Of a DNA stretch of 11,713 nt, positions 6,620-11,713 are shown in pieces; position 1 is the stretch's first letter; each line of letters opens with the position of its first letter. Below the pieces are notes generated by a model. The model was not told the DNA's origin, did no database searches, and saw only the letters and a program-made list of their open reading frames with translations. Made by a program: the position numbers and the translations under genes. Source of the DNA: CAZCSY01 sp964501505 (GTDB lineage: Bacteria > Omnitrophota > Gorgyraeia > Velamenicoccales > Velamenicoccaceae); NCBI GenBank assembly GCA_964501505.1, contig CAZCSY010000044.1, positions 1 through 11,713 of the forward strand, given 5' to 3'.

Positions 6620-7171
6620 CTAACTCTTGTCTGTCCGGAACGGCATCCCCATGAGCCGCAGGAACTCGTAAGACTCCTTCACGCAACGCACGTCGATGAC
6701 AAAGGTGATGTCCATGCCCTGGACGCGGGTGACCTTGTCGACGTCTATCTCCGGAAAGACCGCCTGCTCAGTCACGCCCATGCTGTAGTTACCCTTCTTG
6801 TCGAACGCGTCGGGGTCGAGGCCCCGGAAGTCCCGGATACGCGGCAGGGCGATGCTCACCAGGCGATCCATGAACTCGTACATGTGAGCCCGCCGCAACG
6901 TCACGTGGCAACCGATCGGCAGGCCCTGCCGGATCTTAAAGTTGGCGATGGCCTTCTTGGCGCGGGTGATCACCGGCCTTTGTCCCGTGATAAGGCTCAA
7001 CTCCTCCATCGCCTTGTCGAGGATCTTGTGATCGGCCAGGGCCTCGCCCACGCCCATGTTGACGACGATCTTCTTGAGCCGCGGCGCCTGCAGCGCGTTC
7101 TTGTAATTGAAGAGGCGCACCAGTTCCGGAACGACCTCGTTCTTGTATTTTTCCTGTAACCGCGTAGCCAT
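6620..7171 (-). CDS. rplE: 50S ribosomal protein L5
   Basis: L5 (uL5) binds 5S rRNA in the central protuberance and touches P-site tRNA and S13. The 183 aa product (179 in E. coli) has 'PRLKKIVVNMGVGEA' (about 30-44), 'ITGQRPVITRAKKAIANFKI' (about 61-80), 'GLPIGCHVTLR' and 'FRGLDPDAFDKKGNYSMGV'. The ATG (7169-7171) lies directly after the 3' arm of a 7-bp hairpin like that before rpsH. It follows rplX by 79 nt. In E. coli, S8 represses the spc operon by binding a structure at the start of rplE mRNA, so a structured leader here is notable, though this one is not evidently an S8 site. Confidence 0.97.
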   Translation of the reverse strand: MATRLQEKYKNEVVPELVRLFNYKNALQAPRLKKIVVNMGVGEALADHKILDKAMEELSLITGQRPVITRAKKAIANFKIRQGLPIGCHVTLRRAHMYEFMDRLVSIALPRIRDFRGLDPDAFDKKGNYSMGVTEQAVFPEIDVDKVTRVQGMDITFVIDVRCVKESYEFLRLMGMPFRTDKS

Positions 7172-7201
7172 GATTTACCCGCACTCACCTTCAAGTAAAT
7201 C
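7172..7201 (-). promoter_or_regulatory. SD-loop hairpin immediately before rplE
   Basis: In the mRNA sense: GATTTAC, a 16-nt loop, then GTAAATC directly before the rplE ATG. The 7-bp stem is perfect. Compared with the rpsH copy, the second base pair is A-T instead of G-C, changed on both sides, and the loop length is identical. The loop holds GAAGGTGA and GCGG. Equal geometry with a paired change suggests the fold itself is kept. Function is inferred. Confidence 0.6.
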
Positions 7202-7241
7202 ACCCCGGTTCGCCCTCGCCCGCTATCCAGCGAGCCGGGGT
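7202..7241. repeat. 12-bp near-perfect inverted repeat in the rplX-rplE gap
   Basis: ACCCCGGTTCGC (7202-7213) pairs with GCGAGCCGGGGT (7230-7241) with one internal mismatch, around a 16-nt loop. It sits 5' of the rplE SD-loop hairpin in the mRNA, just as the 6269-6309 stem does for rpsH. The parts next to the hairpin are shared (GTAAAYCACCCCGG), while the inner stem and loop sequences differ. Confidence 0.6.
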
Positions 7242-7250
7242 TTCCTTAAC

Positions 7251-7565
7251 CTAAAACGTCTCGTTGCACTTCTTGCACAGACGGGCCTTGCTGTTGTCTT
7301 CGAGCCTCTTGAAGCCGACGCGCGCCGCAGCATTGCAGGACTTGCAGACCACCATGACGTTGCCCAGGGCGATCGGCCGCTCCATCTTCACGCGGCCCTC
7401 GTGCTGCTGCTCCTGGTTCGTCCGGCGGCGGTGTTTGACGGCGAAGTTGATCCCCTCGATCAAGACCTTGTTCTCCTTCGGCAGGACCCGCAGGACCTTG
7501 CCGCGTTTACCGCGGTCCTTGCCGACCGTCACCACCACGGTATCGTTCTTCAGGATCTTGAGCAT
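7251..7565 (-). CDS. rplX: 50S ribosomal protein L24 with CxxC pairs
   Basis: L24 (uL24) starts 50S assembly by binding 23S rRNA domain I and lies near the peptide exit. The 104 aa product begins with a KOW motif (about 5-32, with 'VGKDRGKRGKVLRVLPKENK'), then 'EGINFAVKH'. The C-terminus has C74, C77, C97 and C100 as two CxxC pairs around 'RVGFKRLEDNSKARL', the zinc-ribbon-like tail found in many bacterial L24 proteins but not in E. coli. The ATG directly abuts the rplN stop (TAAATG) with AGGTGA six bases upstream, so coupling to rplN is likely. It precedes rplE by 79 nt of hairpin-forming sequence. Confidence 0.97.
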   Translation of the reverse strand: MLKILKNDTVVVTVGKDRGKRGKVLRVLPKENKVLIEGINFAVKHRRRTNQEQQHEGRVKMERPIALGNVMVVCKSCNAAARVGFKRLEDNSKARLCKKCNETF

Positions 7566-7934
7566 TTAAATCACCTCGGGGGCGAGGGAAACGATTTTCA
7601 TAAAGTTCTTCTCGCGCAGCTCACGAGCCACCGGACCGAAGACGCGCGTCCCGCGCGGATTCAGGTCTTTGTCAATCATGACGCAGGCATTGGAATCAAA
7701 CTTGAGGTACGTCCCGTCCCCGCGGCGCAACGGCGCCTTCATGCGGACGATCACGGCCCTGGCGACCTCGCCTTTCTTGACCGTCGCGTCCGGGGCCGAG
7801 GACTTGATGTTCACGGTGATGATATCGCCGATCGTCGCGTCCATCTTGCCCTTGCGGCCGATGACGCCGATGCACGAGGCGATCTTGGCGCCCGTGTTGT
7901 CGGCTACGGTCAACAGCGTCCTCCTATAGATCAT
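7566..7934 (-). CDS. rplN: 50S ribosomal protein L14
   Basis: L14 (uL14) lies at the subunit interface, forming an intersubunit bridge and the docking site of ribosome silencing factor. The 122 aa product (123 in E. coli) starts MIYRRTLLTVADNTGAK; 'VADNTGAK' is the family hallmark. It also shows 'IGDIITVNIKS' (about 38-48), 'DGTYLKFDSNACVMID' and the closing 'RGTRVFGPVARELRE' (about 95-109). The ATG at 7932-7934 overlaps the end of rpsQ by 11 nt, with GGAGGT about six bases upstream. First gene of the spc section in the E. coli naming. Confidence 0.97.
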   Translation of the reverse strand: MIYRRTLLTVADNTGAKIASCIGVIGRKGKMDATIGDIITVNIKSSAPDATVKKGEVARAVIVRMKAPLRRGDGTYLKFDSNACVMIDKDLNPRGTRVFGPVARELREKNFMKIVSLAPEVI

Positions 7935-8214
7935 CGCCGACCTCCGCGGTCTTGGCCCTGGCGATGATCTCGGTCAGACGCCAGCGCTTGTCCTTGGAGA
8001 GCGGGCGCGTCTCCCTGATGCGGACCCTGTCGCCGATATGCGCCTCGTTCTTCTCGTCGTGCGCCTTGAAACGCTGCTTGCTGCGGATAATCTTGGGGTA
8101 CCGCGGATGTTTCACGAGACGCGCCACCTCGACGACGATGGTCTTTTGCATCTTGTCGCTGATCACGATCCCGACAAACTCTTTGCGGTGTCTCGTTGCC
8201 GTCTCTTCGGTCAT
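7924..8214 (-). CDS. rpsQ: 30S ribosomal protein S17
   Basis: S17 (uS17) is a primary 16S rRNA-binding OB-fold protein of the 30S body. The 96 aa product (84 in E. coli) has a short acidic N-terminal lead MTEETATRHRKE, then 'GIVISDKMQKTIVV' (about 15-28), 'KHPRYPKIIRSKQRFKAHDE' (about 35-54) and the conserved 'GDRVRIRETRPLSKDKRWRL' (about 61-80). The C-terminal residues VGDDL are encoded in the overlap with rplN. The ATG follows the rpmC stop by 3 nt, with AAGGA seven bases upstream. Confidence 0.97.
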   Translation of the reverse strand: MTEETATRHRKEFVGIVISDKMQKTIVVEVARLVKHPRYPKIIRSKQRFKAHDEKNEAHIGDRVRIRETRPLSKDKRWRLTEIIARAKTAEVGDDL

Positions 8215-8217
8215 GGC

Positions 8218-8421
8218 CTATTCCTTGTCGCCGGACGCGACCCTCTCGGTCAACAGCGTCTGGATGCGGGCGATGGTGCGGCGCAACTCCTTGAAGCGGT
8301 GCGGCTTGTCCGCCTGCCCGACGGTCTTGAGATAATGCAACTTGCCCAGCTCTTCCTTGCAAGAGGCGAGCTTCACAGACAAATCTTCTTTGCTCAGATC
8401 CCTTAATTCCTTGATCTTCAT
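8218..8421 (-). CDS. rpmC: 50S ribosomal protein L29
   Basis: L29 (uL29) is a small two-helix protein near the peptide exit of the 50S subunit, next to L23. The 67 aa product begins MKIKELRDLSKEDLSVKL and contains 'KEELGKLHYLKTVGQADKPH' (about 22-41), followed by 'LRRTIARIQTLLTER', the expected pattern. The ATG is nine bases after the rplP stop, with AGGA overlapping that stop region. Order rplP-rpmC-rpsQ is standard. Confidence 0.96.
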   Translation of the reverse strand: MKIKELRDLSKEDLSVKLASCKEELGKLHYLKTVGQADKPHRFKELRRTIARIQTLLTERVASGDKE

Positions 8422-8430
8422 CCTCTTGTC

Positions 8431-8850
8431 CTAAATGTGCGCGGACCGTGAGACGAACTTGGTCCTCAGGGGCAGCTTGAACGCCGCCAGCCGCAGGGCC
8501 TGACGCGCCAGGGCCTCCGGGATGCCGCCCAGTTCAAAGAGGACCGCACCGCGGCGTACCGGAGCCACCCAGCATGCGAGATCCCCTTTGCCTTTTCCCA
8601 TGCGGGTCTCTGCGGGCTTCTTCGTCACGGACTTGTGCGGAAAGATCCGGATATACACCTTGCCGGCGCCGCGCAGCCGGCGTGCGAGAAGCACGCGGAT
8701 CGCCTCGATATGGGTGTTCTTCACCACGCCGTTGGCCAGGGCCTTGAGACCGAACTCGCCGAAGTTAAGCTCCGACCCTCTAACGGCGATGCCGCGGTTC
8801 TTGCCCCGCTGAAATTTTCTGAACTTGACTCTTCTGGGCATCAACGGCAT
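8431..8850 (-). CDS. rplP: 50S ribosomal protein L16
   Basis: L16 (uL16) joins the 50S late and helps position A-site tRNA near the peptidyl transferase centre. The 139 aa product (136 in E. coli) begins MPLMPRRVKFRKFQRG and has 'GSELNFGEFGLKAL' (about 25-38), 'VYIRIFPHKSVTKKPAETRM' (about 65-84) and 'GKGKGDLACWVAPVRRG', all typical. It ends with 'KLPLRTKFVSR'. The first ATG (8848-8850) has GGAG nine bases upstream; an internal ATG at codon 4 matches the start of some family members and cannot be excluded. It follows rpsC by 6 nt. Confidence 0.96.
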   Translation of the reverse strand: MPLMPRRVKFRKFQRGKNRGIAVRGSELNFGEFGLKALANGVVKNTHIEAIRVLLARRLRGAGKVYIRIFPHKSVTKKPAETRMGKGKGDLACWVAPVRRGAVLFELGGIPEALARQALRLAAFKLPLRTKFVSRSAHI

Positions 8851-8856
8851 AAGGGC

Positions 8857-9597
8857 TTACTCCTTCGCCTGGGGCTTGTTCGGCCTGGGCCTGGCGGCCG
8901 TCCGGGGCCTGTCCGGCGCCTGTTTCCCTTCTTCCTGCTTGGCGCGCGCGTCTTCCTTCAACTTCTCCAGCAGCGCGTCGCCCTTGTGCACCCAGACCTT
9001 CACGCCGATCTGGCCGTAGCGCGTGTGTGCCTCCGTAAAACCGTAGTCGATATCCGCCCGGAACGTCTGAAGGGGAACGCTGCCCCACTTATACGACTGC
9101 TGGCGGGCGATCTCGGCCCCCCCGAGCCGGCCCGCGACCGCCACCTTGATCCCCTTGGCGCCGGCATTGATGGCCTGGTCGATGGAACGCTTGATCGCGC
9201 GCCGAAACGCCACGCGCTTCTCCAGCTGGAAGGCGATATTCTCGGCGATCAACTGGCTGTTCGTCGCCGGGTTCTTGATCTCTTCGATGTCGACGACGAC
9301 TTCCTTATCTTTCACGATATCCCGCAGCTCGCCCGTCAGGCGGTCGATGTCCGCCCCGTGGCGGCCGATGATGACGCCTGGCCGCGCCGAGTGGATGCGG
9401 ACCTTCACCTTGCCGGCCACGCGATTGATCACGATCTTGGCCACCGCCGCCTGCTTGAGGCTCGTCTTGATGTGCCTGCGGATCCTGTAATCTTCCTCGA
9501 CGAATAGCCCGAAGTCCCCGTGGCGTGCGAACCACCGCGAGTCCGTCTCCCTGATGAATCCCACCCTTACCGATATCGGATTGACCTTTTGACCCAT
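8857..9597 (-). CDS. rpsC: 30S ribosomal protein S3
   Basis: S3 (uS3) lines the mRNA entry tunnel of the 30S head and contributes to the ribosome's mRNA helicase activity. The 246 aa product (233 in E. coli) begins MGQKVNPISVRVGF and has a type II KH domain with the GRHG loop at 78-81 ('RPGVIIGRHGADIDRL'). The helicase-linked basic residues R132, R133 and K136 are present ('FRRAIKRS'). The C-terminal domain includes 'GAKGIKVAVAGRLGGAEIAR'. The last 25 or so residues are a low-complexity tail rich in K, R, P, Q and A. The ATG follows a 65-nt gap whose last 23 bases resemble the rpsH leader. Confidence 0.97.
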   Translation of the reverse strand: MGQKVNPISVRVGFIRETDSRWFARHGDFGLFVEEDYRIRRHIKTSLKQAAVAKIVINRVAGKVKVRIHSARPGVIIGRHGADIDRLTGELRDIVKDKEVVVDIEEIKNPATNSQLIAENIAFQLEKRVAFRRAIKRSIDQAINAGAKGIKVAVAGRLGGAEIARQQSYKWGSVPLQTFRADIDYGFTEAHTRYGQIGVKVWVHKGDALLEKLKEDARAKQEEGKQAPDRPRTAARPRPNKPQAKE

Positions 9598-9620
9598 GGT
9601 TTACCCTCGCCTACCTTCCC
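9598..9620 (-). promoter_or_regulatory. Partial copy of the rpsH/rplE leader motif before rpsC
   Basis: On the plus strand these 23 bases directly behind the rpsC ATG match the rpsH leader at 19 of 23 positions: identical for GGTTTACCCTC and for ACCTTCCC, with four changes between. In the mRNA they give GGGAAGGT and GAGGGTAAACC before ATG. The partner arm needed for the 7-bp stem is not present (TTTGATA instead of GTAAACC on the plus strand). It may be a decayed copy, or may only share the Shine-Dalgarno part. Confidence 0.45.
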
Positions 9621-9662
9621 TTTGATACGGGGTGATACGAATTGAGCCGAAGTGAACAAAGC

Positions 9663-10115
9663 CTATTTTTTCGCCGCCGCCTTCTTCGCCTTGGCGGGTC
9701 TACGCCTCAATGATATTCTCGGCCTCTTTATGGGAACCTTCTTCTCCTGGACCTGTTCCGGCGCCGCCTTGACAACTTCGCCCGCGACCGCCGAGTCGAG
9801 TTCGATCCTGATATGGCTGGTGCGCTTGAGAACCTCCGTCGCCCGACCGAAGGCCGCAGCGCGGAACCTCTTCCAGCGCGGCCCGTCATCCGCCGTGATG
9901 CGCGCGATGACGAGACTCTCGACGTCCAATCCCTTGTTCTTCGCGTTGGCGATGGCGGAGGCCAGCACCTTACCGATATAATGCGCCGCCCGCTTGTTGA
10001 CGAACCGCAGATACGCCAGGGCCTCGTTCGCCCGCATGCCGCGGATGAGATCGACGACCTGACGGTACTTCTTGCCCGAACCGCGGATAAATCGAAGCTC
10101 TGCTCTCGCTAACAT
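9663..10115 (-). CDS. rplV: 50S ribosomal protein L22 with basic tail
   Basis: L22 (uL22) spans the 50S and lines the peptide exit tunnel with its beta-hairpin. The 150 aa product is clearly longer than the 110 aa of E. coli. It begins MLARAELRFIRGSGKKYRQV, shows 'VDLIRGMRANEALAYLRF' (about 21-38), 'NAKNKGLDVESLVI' and the hairpin region 'DDGPRWKRFRAAAFGRATEV' (about 76-95), then 'KRTSHIRIELD'. About 40 extra C-terminal residues form a basic, alanine/lysine-rich extension (KRPRISLRRRPAKAKKAAAKK). The ATG follows rpsS by 12 nt; the nearest Shine-Dalgarno-like run, AAGGGA, overlaps the rpsS stop and is rather far. Confidence 0.96.
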   Translation of the reverse strand: MLARAELRFIRGSGKKYRQVVDLIRGMRANEALAYLRFVNKRAAHYIGKVLASAIANAKNKGLDVESLVIARITADDGPRWKRFRAAAFGRATEVLKRTSHIRIELDSAVAGEVVKAAPEQVQEKKVPIKRPRISLRRRPAKAKKAAAKK

Positions 10116-10127
10116 CTCAGGAATCCC

Positions 10128-10415
10128 TTAAGTTAACTCAACGGCCTTCTTGGCCTTGACGCCGCCATGCTTACGGAACAGGCGCGTCGGCGCGAACTCA
10201 CCCAGTTTATGGCCAACCATGTTCTCCGTCACGAAGATCGGCACATGCTTGCGGCCGTCGTGGACCGCGATCGTGAAGCCCACGAACTCCGGCGTAATCG
10301 TCGAGCGCCGCGACCAGGTCTTGATCGGCTGACGCGACCCCGACTTGCGGGCACGCTCGATCTTCTTCTCCAGGTGCTCATCGACGAACGGACCTTTTTT
10401 AATGGAACGTGCCAT
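10128..10415 (-). CDS. rpsS: 30S ribosomal protein S19
   Basis: S19 (uS19) is a 30S head protein that pairs with S13 and contacts the large subunit. From the ATG at 10413-10415 the product is 95 aa (92 in E. coli), beginning MARSIKKGPFVDEHL, with 'IKTWSRRSTITPEFVGFTI' (about 31-49), 'VTENMVGHKLGEFAPTR' (about 62-78) and 'HGGVKAKK'. The GTG one codon upstream (to 10418) is also possible, but the ATG is better placed relative to AAGGA, seven bases away, and MARSxKKGP is the usual start. The ATG shares one base with the rplB stop (TGATG), so the genes are likely coupled. Confidence 0.96.
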   Translation of the reverse strand: MARSIKKGPFVDEHLEKKIERARKSGSRQPIKTWSRRSTITPEFVGFTIAVHDGRKHVPIFVTENMVGHKLGEFAPTRLFRKHGGVKAKKAVELT

Positions 10416-11251
10416 CACGCCTTCCTTCTCTTGACGATGAACTTGTCAGAATATCTCTTGCTGTGCCGGGTCTTCAGGCCTTTGGTGATCTGGCCCCACG
10501 GGGTCACCGGATGCGGGTTGCCCTGACCGGCCTTGCCCTCGCCGCCGCCGTGCGGGTGGTCTATCGGGTTCATGGCCACGCCGCGGACGGTCGGACGGAC
10601 GCCGAGCCAGCGCTTGCGGCCGGCCTTGCCGTACGTCTTCGTCTCGTGCTCGACGTTGCCGACCTGGCCGATGGTGGCCAGGCACTCCGGACGGATGAGG
10701 CGCACCTCGCCGCTGGGCAGGCGCACGTGGGCGAAATCGCCTTCCTTCGCCGTGATCTGGGCCGCGTTGCCGGCGCTGCGCGCGATCTGGCCGCCGCGCC
10801 CCTTCATCAACTCCACGTTGTGGATGAACGTCCCCAGGGGGACGTACTGCAGGGGCATGGCGTTGCCGTTTTTGATCTCGAGGTTCCCCCCGCGGGTACT
10901 GGCCACCTCTTCGCCCACCCGCAGACCTAACGGCGCGAGCATGTAGCGCTTCTCGCCGTCGGCATAGCGCAGGAGCGCGATCCGGCAGGTCCGATTCGGG
11001 TCGTACTCGATGGCCTCGACCCGCGCCGCGACGTCAAACTTGTCGCGGGCAAAATCGACGATGCGGTACTGCCGTTTATGGCCTCCGCCGATGTGACGCG
11101 TCGTGATGCGGCCGCGGTTGTTGCGACCGCCGGTCTTGCACAGCGGCGTTGTGAGGCGTCGCTCCGGACGCTTCTTCGTGATCTCCTGAAAATCAGAGAT
11201 GGTCGCCCAGCGCGTGCCGGGAGTCGCCGGTTTATAATGTTTCGTACCCAT
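10415..11251 (-). CDS. rplB: 50S ribosomal protein L2
   Basis: L2 (uL2) binds 23S rRNA near the peptidyl transferase centre and is needed for subunit joining. The 278 aa product (273 in E. coli) begins MGTKHYKPATPGTRW and has 'GGRNNRGRITTRHIGGGHKR' (about 41-60), the SH3-like core with 'LPSGEVRLI' (178-186), and the signature 'NPIDHPHGGGEGKAGQG' (about 228-244), including H232 and H234. It closes with 'TPWGQITKGLKTR' and KRYSDKFIVKRRKA. The ATG follows rplW by 8 nt, with AAGGAAGG just upstream. Nothing unusual. Confidence 0.98.
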   Translation of the reverse strand: MGTKHYKPATPGTRWATISDFQEITKKRPERRLTTPLCKTGGRNNRGRITTRHIGGGHKRQYRIVDFARDKFDVAARVEAIEYDPNRTCRIALLRYADGEKRYMLAPLGLRVGEEVASTRGGNLEIKNGNAMPLQYVPLGTFIHNVELMKGRGGQIARSAGNAAQITAKEGDFAHVRLPSGEVRLIRPECLATIGQVGNVEHETKTYGKAGRKRWLGVRPTVRGVAMNPIDHPHGGGEGKAGQGNPHPVTPWGQITKGLKTRHSKRYSDKFIVKRRKA

Positions 11252-11259
11252 GGCCTTCC

Positions 11260-11538
11260 TTACTTGAGCTCAATCTTCTGGCCTTCTTCCAGACGCACAT
11301 AGGCCTTCTTCCAATCAGGCTGCTTGCCGAGCTGCGTGCGCACCCGCCGCATCTTGCCCGGCACCACCATCGTGTTGACCCGGTCCACCCGGACCTTGTA
11401 AATGAACTCGACGGCCCTCTTGATGTCGATCTTGGTAGCCTTGGGAGCCACATAAAACTGGTAGCAGCCGAGCGCCTCGATACGGGTGCCTTTTTCGGTC
11501 TGTATTAAAGTTTTGATGATGTCGTAGGCGTTAAACAT
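11260..11538 (-). CDS. rplW: 50S ribosomal protein L23
   Basis: L23 (uL23) surrounds the peptide exit and is the docking site of trigger factor and signal recognition particle. The 92 aa product begins MFNAYDIIKTLIQTEKGTRI; 'TEKGT' lies in the usual first helix. It shows 'YQFYVAPKATKIDIKRAVE' (about 26-44) and 'VNTMVVPGKMRRVRTQLGKQ' (about 54-73), then 'DWKKAYVRLEEGQKIEL', all typical. The ATG (11536-11538) lies inside the 3' end of rplD, overlapping by 8 nt. Its upstream sequence is A-rich (GATTGAAAA) without a strong Shine-Dalgarno, so initiation probably depends on ribosomes finishing rplD. Confidence 0.96.
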   Translation of the reverse strand: MFNAYDIIKTLIQTEKGTRIEALGCYQFYVAPKATKIDIKRAVEFIYKVRVDRVNTMVVPGKMRRVRTQLGKQPDWKKAYVRLEEGQKIELK

Positions 11539-11713
11539 TTTTCAATCGCTTTGTCAAATTTTTAAGAGAATCCCGGGACATCAGAACGCGCTCGGCGCTG
11601 GCCACATCCAGAGCGTTAACTGAAACAGGATCAGTAAGATACAACTTTTGAATATTTCCGGTGGCGCGCCGGATATTGTCCGTGATCGCGTCAATGACGC
11701 ACAGGATCCTCAG
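11531..11713 (-). CDS. rplD: 50S ribosomal protein L4 (3' end, partial)
   Basis: L4 (uL4) lines the exit tunnel and, in E. coli, also represses the S10 operon. Only the last 60 codons are present; the gene runs in from the right edge. The segment reads LRILCVIDAITDN, then 'DPVSVNALDVASAERVLMSR' and DSLKNLTKRLKNV, matching the usual C-terminal pattern in which a loop (NxxDLLxADxLV) precedes a final helix. The frame continues through the rplW ATG and stops at TAA 11531-11533. Third codon positions are less GC-rich (33 of 60 by my count) than in the genes that follow. Confidence 0.88.
   Translation of the reverse strand: MRILCVIDAITDNIRRATGNIQKLYLTDPVSVNALDVASAERVLMSRDSLKNLTKRLKNV

Noticed and set aside
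7107..7967. Plus-strand open frame of 286 codons opposite rplE, rplX and rplN
   Set aside because: Antisense shadow of three certain ribosomal protein genes; composition follows the complement of their codons.
10416..10418. GTG as the rpsS start
   Set aside because: The ATG one codon later gives the usual MARSxKKGP start and better spacing from AAGGA; the GTG cannot be fully excluded.

Overview
The window is a bacterial chromosomal segment holding most of the fused S10, spc and alpha ribosomal protein clusters. All 25 recognisable genes lie on the minus strand, so transcription runs from high to low coordinates. In transcription order they are rplD (3' end only), rplW, rplB, rpsS, rplV, rpsC, rplP, rpmC, rpsQ, rplN, rplX, rplE, rpsN, rpsH, rplF, rplR, rpsE, rplO, secY, adk, map, infA, rpmJ, rpsM and rpsK (5' end only). 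Most junctions are tight: 0-12 nt gaps or short overlaps (rplD/rplW 8 nt, rpsQ/rplN 11 nt, rpsE/rplO 14 nt; rplB/rpsS share 1 nt as TGATG).

The DNA is GC-rich (about 60% by eye). S14, L36 and L24 keep their zinc-binding cysteines, and adenylate kinase has a four-cysteine LID. The gene for L30 (rpmD), normally between rpsE and rplO, is absent. S5 has an 'SKVTKGGKKLSFSALV' stretch followed by 'GKANEVADAIRKG'. To me this resembles the PVC superphylum (Planctomycetes, Verrucomicrobia, Chlamydiae, possibly Omnitrophota), but that is a weak family-level impression and I cannot name a species.

The genes form the core of translation and early export. Large- and small-subunit proteins are followed by SecY (the membrane channel that docks on ribosomes), adenylate kinase, methionine aminopeptidase (which trims nascent chains) and IF1 (initiation). 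The coding content is ordinary and I see no defence system, mobile gene, tRNA, rRNA or CRISPR array.

The unusual material is in the few longer gaps. (1) rpsH and rplE are each preceded, ending at the base before ATG, by a hairpin with a 7-bp stem and a 16-nt loop that carries Shine-Dalgarno-like sequence. The two copies differ by a compensatory base pair, and each is preceded by a second, longer stem. Related degenerate copies lie in the rpsN-rpsH gap and before rpsC. (2) A 91-bp nested palindromic element fills most of the rplF-rplR gap. (3) secY has no visible Shine-Dalgarno sequence and sits behind two perfect hairpins at the end of rplO. (4) The rpmJ-rpsM gap, where the S4 translational-repression site lies in E. 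coli, carries alternating inverted repeats able to form mutually exclusive hairpins. No gene-free stretch exceeds 300 bases; the longest is 182 nt (rpsN-rpsH).
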